Source of the DNA: WJMB01 sp964581465
GTDB lineage: Bacteria > RBG-13-66-14
NCBI GenBank assembly: GCA_964581465.1
Contig: CAZOOP010000024.1
Span: 1 to 54,765 of the forward strand
Reading direction: 5' to 3'
Length of the DNA: 54,765 nt
In this document: piece after piece, positions 9,207-17,366 of the stretch
Numbering within the stretch: the first letter of the stretch is position 1
How the letters are laid out: every line of letters begins with the position of its first letter
Made by a program: the position numbers and the translations under genes
The notes under the pieces: model-generated
The model's input: only the letters and a program-made list of their open reading frames with translations
Database searches by the model: none
Told to the model about the DNA's origin: nothing

Positions 9207-10232
9207 CTACTCGCCCAGCTTCTTGCCGCACTCTCCGCAGAACGTGTTGCCCGGGGTCAGCTCGGCGCCGCAGTCCGGGCAGACCGGGCGCAGCCGGGCG
9301 CCGCAGTTGCCGCAGAACTTGTCGTCGGCCGGGTTCTCGTGGCCGCACTTGGGGCAGACGACGAGGCGTTCGGGCTTGCCGTCGGAGCCCTCGCCGCGTC
9401 CGCCCATGGCCTTGCCCATGGTCTCGCCGATGGCCATTCCGGCGCCGATGCCGGCGCCCATCCCGGCCATGCCGCCGCCGGGTTGCTTGGCGGCGTCGCC
9501 GATGGCCTCGGCGGTCTTGTAGCGGGTGTAGCGGTCCATGTCGCCCAGGGCGCCCATGCGGGCGCGTTCGTCCATGGCCTTCTCGACCTCTGGCGGGGCG
9601 GTGATGGCGCCGATGGTGAAATCGACCAGCTCGACGCCGTAGGCGGTCATCTCGCGGCTGACCTCGGCCTTGAGGGCCACGGCGAACTCGTCGTAGAGGG
9701 CGGGCAGGTCGAGCAAGCTCTTGATCTGCTCGCCCAAGAAATCGAAGGTGCGGCTGACGATGATCCCGCGCAGGAAGTCCTCGAGGACGCCGGAGCGGAT
9801 GACCCCCTGGGTGCCGGCGTACTTGTTGACGAAGAGGCCGGAGTCGGTGATGCGCAGGGAGTAGATGCCGTGGGCACGCAGGCGGACGATGCCGAACTCG
9901 GCGTCACGGAAGGCCACGGGCTGGGGCGTGCCCCACTTGAGGTTGGTGAAGACCTTGCGGTTGACGAAGTAGACCTCGGCCTTGAAGGGGGTCTCGCCGC
10001 CGAAGGGCAGCTTGAGCAGGCCGCGCAGCAGGGGGATGTTGGCGGTGGTCAGGGTGTGGCGTCCCGGAGAGAAGCGGTCCAGGGCCTGGCCGTCGCGGTA
10101 GAAGACGGCCTCCTGGCTCTCGCGGACGATGAGCTGGGCGCCCCACGCGACATCGCCGGCGCCGTCCCGGGGCATGCGCTCGCAGATGACGTCGCCGGAG
10201 TTGTCGAAGGATTGCAGGACCTCGATGGCCAT
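9207..10232 (-). CDS. SPFH-domain protein with C-terminal double zinc ribbon (virion core protein-like)
   Basis: A 341-aa cytosolic protein of the family annotated as SPFH domain / virion core protein (YdjI-like). Residues 1-215 form the SPFH-like region, with VICERMP, RESQEAVFY and ITAPPEVEKAMDERARMGAL, the last being the usual end of the domain. A Gly/Met-rich linker follows (GGGMAGMGAGIGAGMAIGET). Two zinc ribbons end the protein: CPKCG...CGNCG and CPDCG...CGECG. ATG at 10232 is preceded by AAGGAG at good spacing, so the upstream in-frame ATG is not used. Family members are linked to membrane stress and phage-shock-like functions in other bacteria; nothing nearby clarifies the role here. 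Confidence 0.85.
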   Translation of the reverse strand: MAIEVLQSFDNSGDVICERMPRDGAGDVAWGAQLIVRESQEAVFYRDGQALDRFSPGRHTLTTANIPLLRGLLKLPFGGETPFKAEVYFVNRKVFTNLKWGTPQPVAFRDAEFGIVRLRAHGIYSLRITDSGLFVNKYAGTQGVIRSGVLEDFLRGIIVSRTFDFLGEQIKSLLDLPALYDEFAVALKAEVSREMTAYGVELVDFTIGAITAPPEVEKAMDERARMGALGDMDRYTRYKTAEAIGDAAKQPGGGMAGMGAGIGAGMAIGETMGKAMGGRGEGSDGKPERLVVCPKCGHENPADDKFCGNCGARLRPVCPDCGAELTPGNTFCGECGKKLGE

Positions 10233-10377
10233 GGGTGTTTCTCCTTGTGAGCGCGGCAACCGTGTGGACGGCGGCGGGTAGTCTTTTGCTCGGGTGCATG
10301 CCGCCGCGCCAGTATCGGCGGCAGCGGCGGGGTAACGGTATCAGAATAGCAGAGCCCGGCGGCGGTGTAAATCGACG

Positions 10378-10415
10378 CCATTGATCAAAACCATTGAACA
10401 AAGCCATTGATTAAA
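10378..10415. repeat. Short tandem units flanking a family A element (left)
   Basis: Three degenerate 12-14-nt units with core CCATTGATCAA lie immediately left of the element at 10416. Related units occur on its right side (10735-10780), so the same short sequence brackets the element. Confidence 0.5.
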
Positions 10416-10734
10416 GGACCCTCACTGGAAACTGAACCAAACCTGCGCAACTGGTGAAAGACGCATCGAGATAAAGGCTTGGTAACCACCCGCAATACGA
10501 CGCCAACGCGTGAAGGCGGAGACAGGTCGAAACTTCTGAAGCAGGTCATATACTCACAACCTTGTCGACTCCCGAGCGGGACCAACAGCTTCGGGCTTGC
10601 GGCGGGAACTCAATGCAAGGCTGGGTATAGTGCCACCAAACAGCGGTATGACAATGGCGTCGATTATCAGCTATGAAGCGATCAATGACAATCTATCGGC
10701 TGGATGAGTCGGTTCAGGTGCGTGTGATAATCCC
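10416..10734 (+). repeat. Family A terminal-inverted-repeat element, copy 2
   Basis: A non-coding element of about 319 bp. The left end is GGACCCTCACTGGAAACTGAACC; the right end is GGTTCAGGTGCG followed by TGATAATCCC. Its interior aligns with copies at 135 (inverted) and 27042, for example GTGCCACCAAACAGCGGTAT and GACAATCTATCGGCTGGATG. No gene lies inside. Confidence 0.75.
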
Positions 10735-10792
10735 CTGATTAAAGCCATTGATCAAGGGTGTTGATCAAGGGTGTTGGTAGATAACAACTCCA

Positions 10793-11161
10793 GGGATCAT
10801 CACGTGAACCAGGACGGTTATCTATAACCGCTGAGAACCGCTGCCAAAGAGTAGTTCTTGACGCCCGCTCCGCTGATGGCGTCAGTCGATCACGCGCCCG
10901 GCGCAGACAAGGACCAGACCCGCCCCGGGACGCCGATAGCCCGTCCTGAACCAGTCGAGGCTTCCGGACCGGCCGGCGCGATCGACGGCTTTGCGGCCTT
11001 CCGGCCGATCGAACCGGAAGCGGCGAGTTGTGGATGGCGCGTTAATGCCGGTCGGGGAGCATACGCAGCAATCAGCTTGGGTCGGGTTGATATCCAAACC
11101 ACCAGTCCGGCGACGACACTCAATCGCCCAAGACGCCGTTCCGGTTTACCGTGATGCTCCC
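10793..11161 (+). repeat. Family A element, second subfamily (A2), copy 1
   Basis: This begins GGGATCATCACGTGAACC and ends CCGTGATGCTCCC, an inverted repeat of the left end. The interior differs from the first subfamily but matches the element at 21468. Aligned blocks include GCTGAGAACCGCTGCCAAAG, GTAGTTCTTGA, TCGATCACGCGCCCGG and TCGAGGCTTCCGGACCGGCC. No coding sequence is convincing. Confidence 0.6.
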
Positions 11162-11221
11162 ATCCAGGTTCAAGGGTTGCCGAGCGTCGGCGCGGCTCCT
11201 CCGGAACGATCGGGGGCGGCC

Positions 11222-11674
11222 CTACTCGGAGGAATCGACGCCGCCGTAATCCACCTTATCGGTGGTTCCGGCGGGCGGACGGGTGGGCAGGCGCAGGATG
11301 TGGATACTGACCCCGATGAGGACCAGGCCCAGCAGGATGCGCAGCCAGAGCGCGGAGACGAAGAAAACGGCGCTGCAAACTATGGTGACGAAGAGCAGGA
11401 CCAGGATGCTGATCTTGAGGCCCCGGGGGAGCCCCTTCCCCGAGCGCCAGTCCCGGATGTAGGTCCCGGGAAAGCGGGTGGCCAGCAGCCAATCGTAGAG
11501 GCGCCGGGAGGAGCGCAGGTAGCAACCGGCGGCGAGCAGCAGGAAGGGCGTCGTCGGCAGCACGGGCAGGAAGACCCCCAGCACGCCCAGGCCCAGGCTC
11601 AGGCTGCCACAAGCGATCAGCAGCCAGCGCAAGGGCCTGGATACGGCCCGACCCTCGGCGTCCCGCTCGACCAC
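11222..11674 (-). CDS. DUF454 (YbaN-like) inner-membrane protein
   Basis: A 150-aa integral membrane protein of the DUF454 family. It has the signature LPTTPFLLLAAGCYLRSSRR (residues 39-58), then a short loop with DWRSGKGLP and two further hydrophobic segments at about 86-105 and 108-126. It probably has three to four membrane helices. The GTG start lies directly after the stop of the dUTPase-like gene, so translation is probably coupled. The function of the family is unknown. Confidence 0.85.
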   Translation of the reverse strand: MVERDAEGRAVSRPLRWLLIACGSLSLGLGVLGVFLPVLPTTPFLLLAAGCYLRSSRRLYDWLLATRFPGTYIRDWRSGKGLPRGLKISILVLLFVTIVCSAVFFVSALWLRILLGLVLIGVSIHILRLPTRPPAGTTDKVDYGGVDSSE

Positions 11675-12220
11675 CTAGGCCCCCTCGTTCTGATAGGTCC
11701 CGGCGTAACCGGCGGTGGGGGCGGTCAGCCGGAAGAAGACCAGGTGCAGCAGCCGCGCCCGACGGTGCAACACCAGACCGGCGGGATGGCGGACGATCAG
11801 CAGCCCCTGGCCGCGACCGGCGTAGCCGGCGTCCCAGACGGCGCTGGCCAGCTCGACGCCGCAGCGCAGCAGGCTCGAACGAGGCTTGCCCAGGGCGATG
11901 ACGTCGGCGGGCAGGTTGAGCTTTTCAGCGTAGCGCACCAGGTACGATCCCGGATCCAATTCCAAGCGGTCGCCCCGCCAGGCCAGGGGCTCGACGGCGG
12001 GCAGGCGGCGGCGGCGGTTGTCGAAGTCCACCACCCCGGGCTCGTCACCGGAGAAGCGGGCGACCTCGTCCAGACTCAGGTCGATCCCGTTGGGGGTCGA
12101 CTGGCGCTCGACATCGGCCAGACCCTCGATCAGCGGGGGATCGGCGGCCAGCAGGCGGCGCAGCTCGGCGGCGGGCAGGGGTCCGGGGTGGAAGGCGGAA
12201 TCGATGGAGGGTTCGGTCAT
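11675..12220 (-). CDS. dUTPase/dCTP deaminase-superfamily protein
   Basis: A 181-aa trimeric-type nucleotide hydrolase of the Dcd/Dut superfamily, expected to remove dUTP or process dCTP. Nucleotide-binding motifs are GKPRSSLLRCGVE (about residues 109-121) and the DAGYAGRGQG block, and the C-terminus carries YAGTYQNEG. In classical dCTP deaminases the turn after the DxGxxG block carries the catalytic Glu (LEF). Here the equivalent reads GLLIV without Glu, so a dUTPase activity is more likely than deamination. The first 60 residues form the extended N-terminus seen in archaeal-type members. GGGAG precedes the ATG. It forms an operon with the DUF454 gene. Confidence 0.75.
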   Translation of the reverse strand: MTEPSIDSAFHPGPLPAAELRRLLAADPPLIEGLADVERQSTPNGIDLSLDEVARFSGDEPGVVDFDNRRRRLPAVEPLAWRGDRLELDPGSYLVRYAEKLNLPADVIALGKPRSSLLRCGVELASAVWDAGYAGRGQGLLIVRHPAGLVLHRRARLLHLVFFRLTAPTAGYAGTYQNEGA

Positions 12221-12446
12221 GGATTCTCCCGATTATCGATCTGACAGCCGGTTGATGAAAGCGTCATGGTGTGTGATTGCAACGGTTCATCATTGTGACT
12301 TGCGCCTGGAGCAAGATCTTCATTGCCGGACGGCATCAACTGGAACAAACTCGAGTAGCTTGGCTGGCTGGTTCCTGCACTGACGATTGCTCGTTTGATT
12401 CCCCTGAAGGCCAGCCGATCGCCTGCCGCTGAATCATAATCATCAA

Positions 12447-12770
12447 GGGATCGTCACCAGAAACTGGACCATCATTGGTAACCCGGATAGCTTTATCGGG
12501 AACGGAGCTATGAAAACGTACTCGACGTAAGGCGTCAACTAGTGAGGCCGGCTAGCTGTCATGGGTTCCAAATCACGCAATAGCTTGATGTTAGCATATC
12601 ACTCACTATCAGCATCAAAAACCTTTGGGCGGGACCCACAGCCTCCTGCCTCACACAACACTATGCTAAGAACAAGTAGAACAAGCTGAGGTTGATCGCC
12701 ACAAATCGGCAGTATGACAATGGCGACAGCTTACGCCTTAAAACATGAAAAATAACATATTAGTCAGAAG
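12447..12770 (+). repeat. Family A element, copy 3, decayed
   Basis: The left end GGGATCGTCACCAGAAACTGGACC is clear, followed by ATTGGTAACCCGGAT as in the 27042 copy. Near the right, GTATGACAATGGCGACAG matches the same copy. The right terminal repeat is no longer recognisable, so the end coordinate is approximate. Confidence 0.6.
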
Positions 12771-13120
12771 TACCGTTCCATAAACAAGTGCTATTCACAT
12801 CGTTAAACAGCAGCAACCGGAGTCATGGACCAATGGCGGTTCCAACGAAGACCAGGACAACGCATTGACCGATCCCCAACAAACCACCCGGGTACGCCGG
12901 GCATAGCTGAAGTCCGATTGAACGAGGAACGGCAAGTAGATGTGGGCGGCGCTTGGGTTGTCCCCAAACCAATCGGCAACCAGGCGCGGTCGGCCCCCAG
13001 TCGTCCACCTGCAAAAAGCCCCGGCGTCAGCGCCCTCCCAAACCAGGGAGAACACGAAGCACCGCCGAACCCTCCAGCTCAAGACCCCGCATAATCGACA
13101 CTTAGCAACGGCCCACAATA
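12771..13120. other. Intergenic region, nothing recognised
   Basis: About 350 bases lie before the terminator of the DUF4388 gene. Open frames on both strands have no start signals or recognisable domains. Confidence 0.4.
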
Positions 13121-13124
13121 AGAA

Positions 13125-13140
13125 CGGCCCTCCCGGGCCG
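13125..13140 (-). terminator. Terminator of the DUF4388 gene
   Basis: On the minus strand CGGCCC and GGGCCG form a stem around GGGA and are followed by TTCTTATTGT, 33 bases after the stop codon. Confidence 0.65.
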
Positions 13141-13172
13141 ACTGGGGTTCAGCGACGCTGATCGACGGCGTC

Positions 13173-14159
13173 CTAGCTCCAACGGATCAACGAACTGCGG
13201 TTCTCGGCCATGTCGATGTCGGCCCATAGCTGCCGGCGTTCATGATCGGAGCTCTCGCTGATGATATGGTCGATGAGGTCGTCCAGGCGCAGCTCGCTGA
13301 CCAGGCTGCGATGCTTGCCGAAGTACTGCTTGACGATATTGCGCAGAATGCCCTCGACCTGTTTGGAGTCGAGGAAAACGATGATGGCCTTGTAGTAGCG
13401 CTCGAGGAGGTCGCCCAGGACCTTCATCGCCACGGCGGCGCGACGGAACTGGGTGCGCAGCCGGCTCAGCGACTGCTCACTGCCGCCGAGTTCCAGGTAC
13501 TCGAGCTGGGGATGGACGACGATCATCTCGCTGAGCACCTTGCCGAACATCCGCTCCGCGCCGTTGATGGTCATCCGGGTCTCGCCCAGGGCGATGACGA
13601 AATCGTCGATGATGCCGCAGAGAATGCGGACGACCTCGAAGGTGCGCACCAGGCGGACGGTGTTGGCGATCGCCAGTCCGAAGAGCACCCGCAGGGTCTT
13701 GATCTCCTCGGCCTCGGAGACCTTGAGAATCTCGGCGATGGTGCGCTCGTCGTCGATCAGTGCCGAGACCTGCATCTCGAAGTCGTTGAGCTCGGCGATG
13801 GGAACGGCGACATTCTGCGGGATGGCGTAGGGGGATAGCAGGACCCACTGCATGGCCCGGGCGTTGGTGGTTTCGTGAGCCCGGTTCATCACCCAACGGA
13901 AGGTGCTCAACTCGGGCTTGGTGCTGGTGTCCACATCCTGGGAGCTGTCAAAGTGGAACTCGCCCTTGACCCGGTCGAAGATGCCCCGCGAACCGTCGCT
14001 TTCGGGGTCTTCGGCGGCGTTCTGCAAGCGTCCCCGATCGAAGAAGAACTGGAGGTTCTCCTCCGCGGTGGCGATTGACAGCCTGCCGCTGAGCCCCTGG
14101 TCGATGATGTGCTGAAACACCGAACCCAGGGCGATCCTGCTTAAGGAACCTTTGAGCAT
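13173..14159 (-). CDS. DUF4388 (PATAN-like) domain protein
   Basis: A 328-aa cytoplasmic protein. The first 80 residues match the DUF4388 module seen in gliding-motility and response-regulator adaptors: MLKGSLSRIALGSVFQHIID, then GLSGRLSI and FFFDRGRL. Residues of about 130-200 look like a second helical module with ALIDDERTIAEILK and TLRVLFGLAIANTVRLV, common after DUF4388. The last 150 residues are helical without a named family. I chose ATG at 14159 because the recognisable domain begins there; an upstream in-frame start at 14228 would add a low-quality extension. A predicted monocistronic unit with its own terminator. A regulatory or scaffold role is inferred from the domain only. Confidence 0.7.
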   Translation of the reverse strand: MLKGSLSRIALGSVFQHIIDQGLSGRLSIATAEENLQFFFDRGRLQNAAEDPESDGSRGIFDRVKGEFHFDSSQDVDTSTKPELSTFRWVMNRAHETTNARAMQWVLLSPYAIPQNVAVPIAELNDFEMQVSALIDDERTIAEILKVSEAEEIKTLRVLFGLAIANTVRLVRTFEVVRILCGIIDDFVIALGETRMTINGAERMFGKVLSEMIVVHPQLEYLELGGSEQSLSRLRTQFRRAAVAMKVLGDLLERYYKAIIVFLDSKQVEGILRNIVKQYFGKHRSLVSELRLDDLIDHIISESSDHERRQLWADIDMAENRSSLIRWS

Positions 14160-14680
14160 CTCGACTGCATCCTCTGGCTGACCGATTCTGAGGTTTGGCG
14201 GTGCGCTATCCGTCCAGCGGAGCAACAATCTTGTGTTGAGTCGGGATTCGATTAGGCAGGTGAATGCGGAAAAACCTTGTTAATAGAACCGTATCCCTAA
14301 TATCAAACTCTAGTTTATCTAAAAGAGCCCGGCGGGGCAAGTCTTTCCTTGTTGTTCCGCAGTGCCCGCAGGGTTGTCGACATTGTAAACACCAGTTCAC
14401 GCTGTTTGCCAACCGTGCCGTTGAGTAATGCGAGCAGATGCCTCGACTAGCGCGACTGAAAGGTTGGCGTATAGAGGGTCTGATCGGACCCAATAAGGTT
14501 CTGGAGTCGGCTTAAAGCGCCCTCAGCTCAAATGCGACCGGCTCCTGCGTCAAGAGAAAAGCGGCAAGCCGCCGTCTCGTTCGGAACTCAGCTTGAAGGC
14601 CGTCCGTCGATGAAGGCCTCTCCTGCCAAGGAATCCCGAGAACACACTGAGAGCAGCCGTCCGCCCGGTTCGCCCAGGGC
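14160..14680. other. Intergenic region between DUF4388 gene and marC-like gene
   Basis: About 520 bases with a lower-GC centre (14270-14330). It should hold the promoter of the minus-strand DUF4388 gene, but I could not identify convincing -35/-10 boxes. No RNA gene is recognised. Confidence 0.35.
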
Positions 14681-15277
14681 TCAGACGGCGGCCTGGATCA
14701 GTTGCACCACAGAGTCGTAGATCATCTGCAGGCCGATGGTCATCGTCACCAGGCCGGAGAGGCGAATGGTGGCGCTGACCACGTTGCGGTTGATCCAGCG
14801 CTGCAGCAGCAGGGTCAGGCGCATCAGCCCGGTGTTGAGGGCCAGCACGGACGCGACGACGCCCAGGGAAAACAGCACGCCGTACTCGGCGGAGATGGTC
14901 ACCGCCTGGGCGAAGGTGGCCGGTCCGACCACCATGGGCACGGCGAAGGGCACCACACGCATCTCACTCAGATCGGTGCTTTTGCTCATCTGGAAGGTGA
15001 CGCCGCGGCTGACGCGCAGGTAGCCGATGCCGGCCAGGATCAGCCCGCCGGCCAGACGCAGGGTCGGCAGTTGAACCTGGAAGACCACGGTGAAGAGGAA
15101 CAGCCCGCCCAGGGCGATCAGGGCGGTGATGACGAAGGCCCAGAGATTGCCGGTATAGATCAGCTTGGAGACATCGCGCTCGGGGTGCTTCTCGGCGATG
15201 GCGATGATCAGCATCATCTGGCTGATCGGGTTGATGATGATCAGGATGAACAGCATCTGGGCGAGGAATGGCGGCAT
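14681..15277 (-). CDS. MarC family integral membrane protein
   Basis: A 198-aa protein of the MarC/UPF0056 family with six predicted membrane helices. Family signatures are IIINPISQMMLIIAI near the N-terminus and VVPFAVPMVVGPATFAQAVT (about 108-127), the typical P-x-P/GP motif. The start ATG overlaps the stop of the upstream SelA-like gene (TGATG), implying translational coupling. Members were once thought to affect antibiotic resistance; the actual function of the family is not established. Confidence 0.88.
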   Translation of the reverse strand: MPPFLAQMLFILIIINPISQMMLIIAIAEKHPERDVSKLIYTGNLWAFVITALIALGGLFLFTVVFQVQLPTLRLAGGLILAGIGYLRVSRGVTFQMSKSTDLSEMRVVPFAVPMVVGPATFAQAVTISAEYGVLFSLGVVASVLALNTGLMRLTLLLQRWINRNVVSATIRLSGLVTMTIGLQMIYDSVVQLIQAAV

Positions 15278-16035
15278 CAGACGCTCCCGGTGAGGGTGAT
15301 TCGACGCAACGTCGCGAACAGACGGCGCAGGGCGTCCTCGTCGGGTGGACGCTGGGCTTTGACCCCGCGGGCCAGGCCGGCGCCGGGCTCGGGAGAGACG
15401 AAGAGGGGCGCTTGAAGAGCGGACGGAGCGGGTTCCCGCCAGGCGTCCAGCAGTACCGCCGCCGGGTATCCCGCCGTCGCGGTCAGAGCGGTCAGCTCGA
15501 CCGGCGTCGGGTGTTCCACGAAACCGGTCAGGGCGAAATCGCCCCGGGCGGCGTAGAGCACTCCATCACCGGGCTCCAAGCCGGCTTCGAGCTCGGCGGG
15601 ACGGCAGCGGTTGGTCGTGCCGTAGCGCCGCACCTCGAGGCCGGCCTCGTCGAGGACGGCGTCCAGCAAACGGCCGTCGGCCAGGGTCAGCAACTGGCCC
15701 CGGCAGACCCAGACGCGGCGACAACCACACACGGTGAACCACTCCGCTGCGCTGGAGGCGGCGTCGGCCACCGGGGCGGGTTCGTCCCGACCGTAGAGCT
15801 CGGCGGCCAACAGGCCGACCAGGGTAGCCAGGCGTTCGCGGCTGGGCTCTCCGAGGAGCTCCCCTAGCCAGTCGGCGGCCTCGGCGGCCACCTCCTCCAC
15901 GGAGGCCGGCCGCAGCGCCAGGCGACAGAGCCCGGTAAGGACACCGGGTCTCAATTGCTCCGCCATCTCGCCCGCCAGCCCGACGAGCCTGCGCCGGACC
16001 CGGTCGACGCCGGGGGGATACCGTCGTACGCCCAT
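15277..16035 (-). CDS. SelA-like protein lacking the PLP-lysine region
   Basis: A 252-aa protein related to selenocysteine synthase (SelA) but about 200 residues shorter. Recognisable SelA blocks, in order, are RRYPPGVDRVRRRL (N-terminal helical part), VWVCRGQLLTLADGRLLDAV (SelA: VIVSRGELVEIGG), RRYGTTNRCRPAELEAGL (SelA: EVGTTNKTHLRDYEEAI), GFVEHPTPVEL (SelA: GFTEEVSLEEL) and a C-terminal LRRLFATL-like helix. The segment that normally carries the catalytic lysine and SGDKLLGGPQAG is missing, as are the N-terminal NATGTVLHTNLGR and GSR motifs. It should therefore not make Sec-tRNA. I chose ATG at 16035, which has AGAGGTGG upstream and a promoter at 16065-16094. It overlaps the MarC-like gene. 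Function unknown; a decayed or repurposed paralogue is inferred. Confidence 0.6.
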   Translation of the reverse strand: MGVRRYPPGVDRVRRRLVGLAGEMAEQLRPGVLTGLCRLALRPASVEEVAAEAADWLGELLGEPSRERLATLVGLLAAELYGRDEPAPVADAASSAAEWFTVCGCRRVWVCRGQLLTLADGRLLDAVLDEAGLEVRRYGTTNRCRPAELEAGLEPGDGVLYAARGDFALTGFVEHPTPVELTALTATAGYPAAVLLDAWREPAPSALQAPLFVSPEPGAGLARGVKAQRPPDEDALRRLFATLRRITLTGSV

Positions 16036-16064
16036 CTTCCACCTCTCGCTCAGCAGTTCGGCTA

Positions 16065-16094
16065 ACTCTACTACTGTTTCCGATATCACGTCAA
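16065..16094 (-). promoter_or_regulatory. Promoter for the SelA-like/marC unit
   Basis: On the minus strand TTGACG (16094-16089) and TAGAGT (16070-16065) are 18 bases apart, and the start codon at 16035 follows about 23 bases after the predicted start site. It lies back-to-back with the plus-strand promoter at 16102-16130. Confidence 0.55.
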
Positions 16095-16101
16095 ACCCCG
16101 G

Positions 16102-16130
16102 TTGACTAACCCCGAACACGATGCTACACT
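16102..16130 (+). promoter_or_regulatory. Promoter for era and possibly korDABC
   Basis: TTGACT (16102-16107) and TACACT (16125-16130) are 17 bases apart, and the -10 is extended by TGC. Transcription from here would give a leader of about 290 nt before era. Confidence 0.6.
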
Positions 16131-16426
16131 TCCCCGCGCGGTGCGGCCGATATAGGGCACAAGCCGGTATTCGACGCCCAATTTCTTCGGCGCCCCAGGT
16201 GTTCGGCACCGCGAACCATCTCCTTTCGCCGGACGTTAACGACCCATGGCGGAGGCACTCCAGACCGACAGCCGGGCGCGGCGCGCCAAGCGACGGACGT
16301 CCGGTCCTTGTAAACAACGACTTACGGCCCCGTACCCGACCGCCCGGGTATCGTGCCGTTACTTTGTTTTACGCCGTTAACGCGACTCCGGGCCGATCCG
16401 AGACAATCTCGACTGGCGATTCGACT

Positions 16427-17365
16427 ATGGACCAGCCAACCCCACCCGACGGCGCACACGGCGCCGACGGATTCCGCAGCGGCTTCGTCGCCCTGCTGGG
16501 CCGCCCCAACGTGGGCAAGTCCACCCTACTCAACGCCCTGCTGGGCGAGCGGGTCGCCCCGACCAACCCCAAACCACAAACGACCCGCCGCCGCCTGCGC
16601 GGCATCCTGACCTCCCCCGAACACCAGATCGTTTTCATCGACACCCCGGGCTTCCATGAGCCCCAGGACAACCTGGGCTCCCACCTGGTGGCCGCCGCGC
16701 GCTCCGCCGTGACACAAAGCGACGCCGTGCTGCTGCTCTGGGACGCCCGCGAGGTGCTTCCCGTCGATCTGGAGCTGCTGGAGCTGGTCCGCTCCACTCG
16801 ACGCCCTCTGGTGCTCGGGCTCAACAAGGTCGATCTGCTCGAGAACGTCACGCCCGACGGTCCCCTCCCCGACACCCACCCCGAGGCCGTCGCGGCGATC
16901 GCCGAGTTTGGCCTGCGTCTGAGCGCCCTCAACAGCGTCGGGCTGAGCGAGCTGGTGGCGCGCCTGGCCGCCCTGCTGCCCGAGGGTCCGCTATACTACG
17001 ATCCCGAGCAGATCACCGCCGAGCCACTGCGCGAGCTGGCCGCCGAGTTCATCCGCGAGGCCGCCCTGGACTGCCTGCACCAAGAGGTGCCCTACGCCCT
17101 GGAGGCCCGCATCGAGGAGTTCGCCCCGCGCAGCGCCGAGCTGACCTTCATCGCCGCCCGACTCTTCGTCGAGCGGGACAGCCAGGTCGGCATCGTCGTG
17201 GGTCGCGGCGGAGAGCGGCTGCGCAAGATTGGCACCCTGGCCCGCAGCCTGCTGGAAGAGCTGCTCGAGACCCAGGTTTATCTTGATCTGCGCGTGAAAG
17301 TCAAACCCAAATGGCGCAAGGACGAAAGCGCCCTGCGCGAGTTCGGCTACCACCGACAAGGCTGA
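16427..17365 (+). CDS. era: GTPase Era
   Basis: Ribosome-assembly GTPase that binds the 3' end of 16S rRNA. The protein is 312 aa. Motifs: G1 GRPNVGKST near residue 25, G2 TTRRR, G3 DTPGF, G4 NKVD, and a G5-like SALN. The C-terminal KH domain has VERDSQVGIVVGRGGERLRK and ends with LRVKVKPKWRKDE, typical of Era. I chose ATG at 16427 because the GTPase domain begins 20 residues later; longer in-frame extensions run through the promoter region. The stop codon is one base before the korD start, so era probably heads an era-korDABC transcript, an unusual pairing of a housekeeping GTPase with central carbon metabolism. Confidence 0.95.
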   Translation: MDQPTPPDGAHGADGFRSGFVALLGRPNVGKSTLLNALLGERVAPTNPKPQTTRRRLRGILTSPEHQIVFIDTPGFHEPQDNLGSHLVAAARSAVTQSDAVLLLWDAREVLPVDLELLELVRSTRRPLVLGLNKVDLLENVTPDGPLPDTHPEAVAAIAEFGLRLSALNSVGLSELVARLAALLPEGPLYYDPEQITAEPLRELAAEFIREAALDCLHQEVPYALEARIEEFAPRSAELTFIAARLFVERDSQVGIVVGRGGERLRKIGTLARSLLEELLETQVYLDLRVKVKPKWRKDESALREFGYHRQG

Positions 17366-17366
17366 G

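Noticed and set aside
9339..10250. Plus-strand frame opposite the SPFH gene
   Set aside because: Antisense shadow; the minus-strand gene has two zinc ribbons and a good start.
10858..11154. Possible small gene at 10858-11154
   Set aside because: Lies within the family A2 element, and the related copy at 21468 does not keep the frame.
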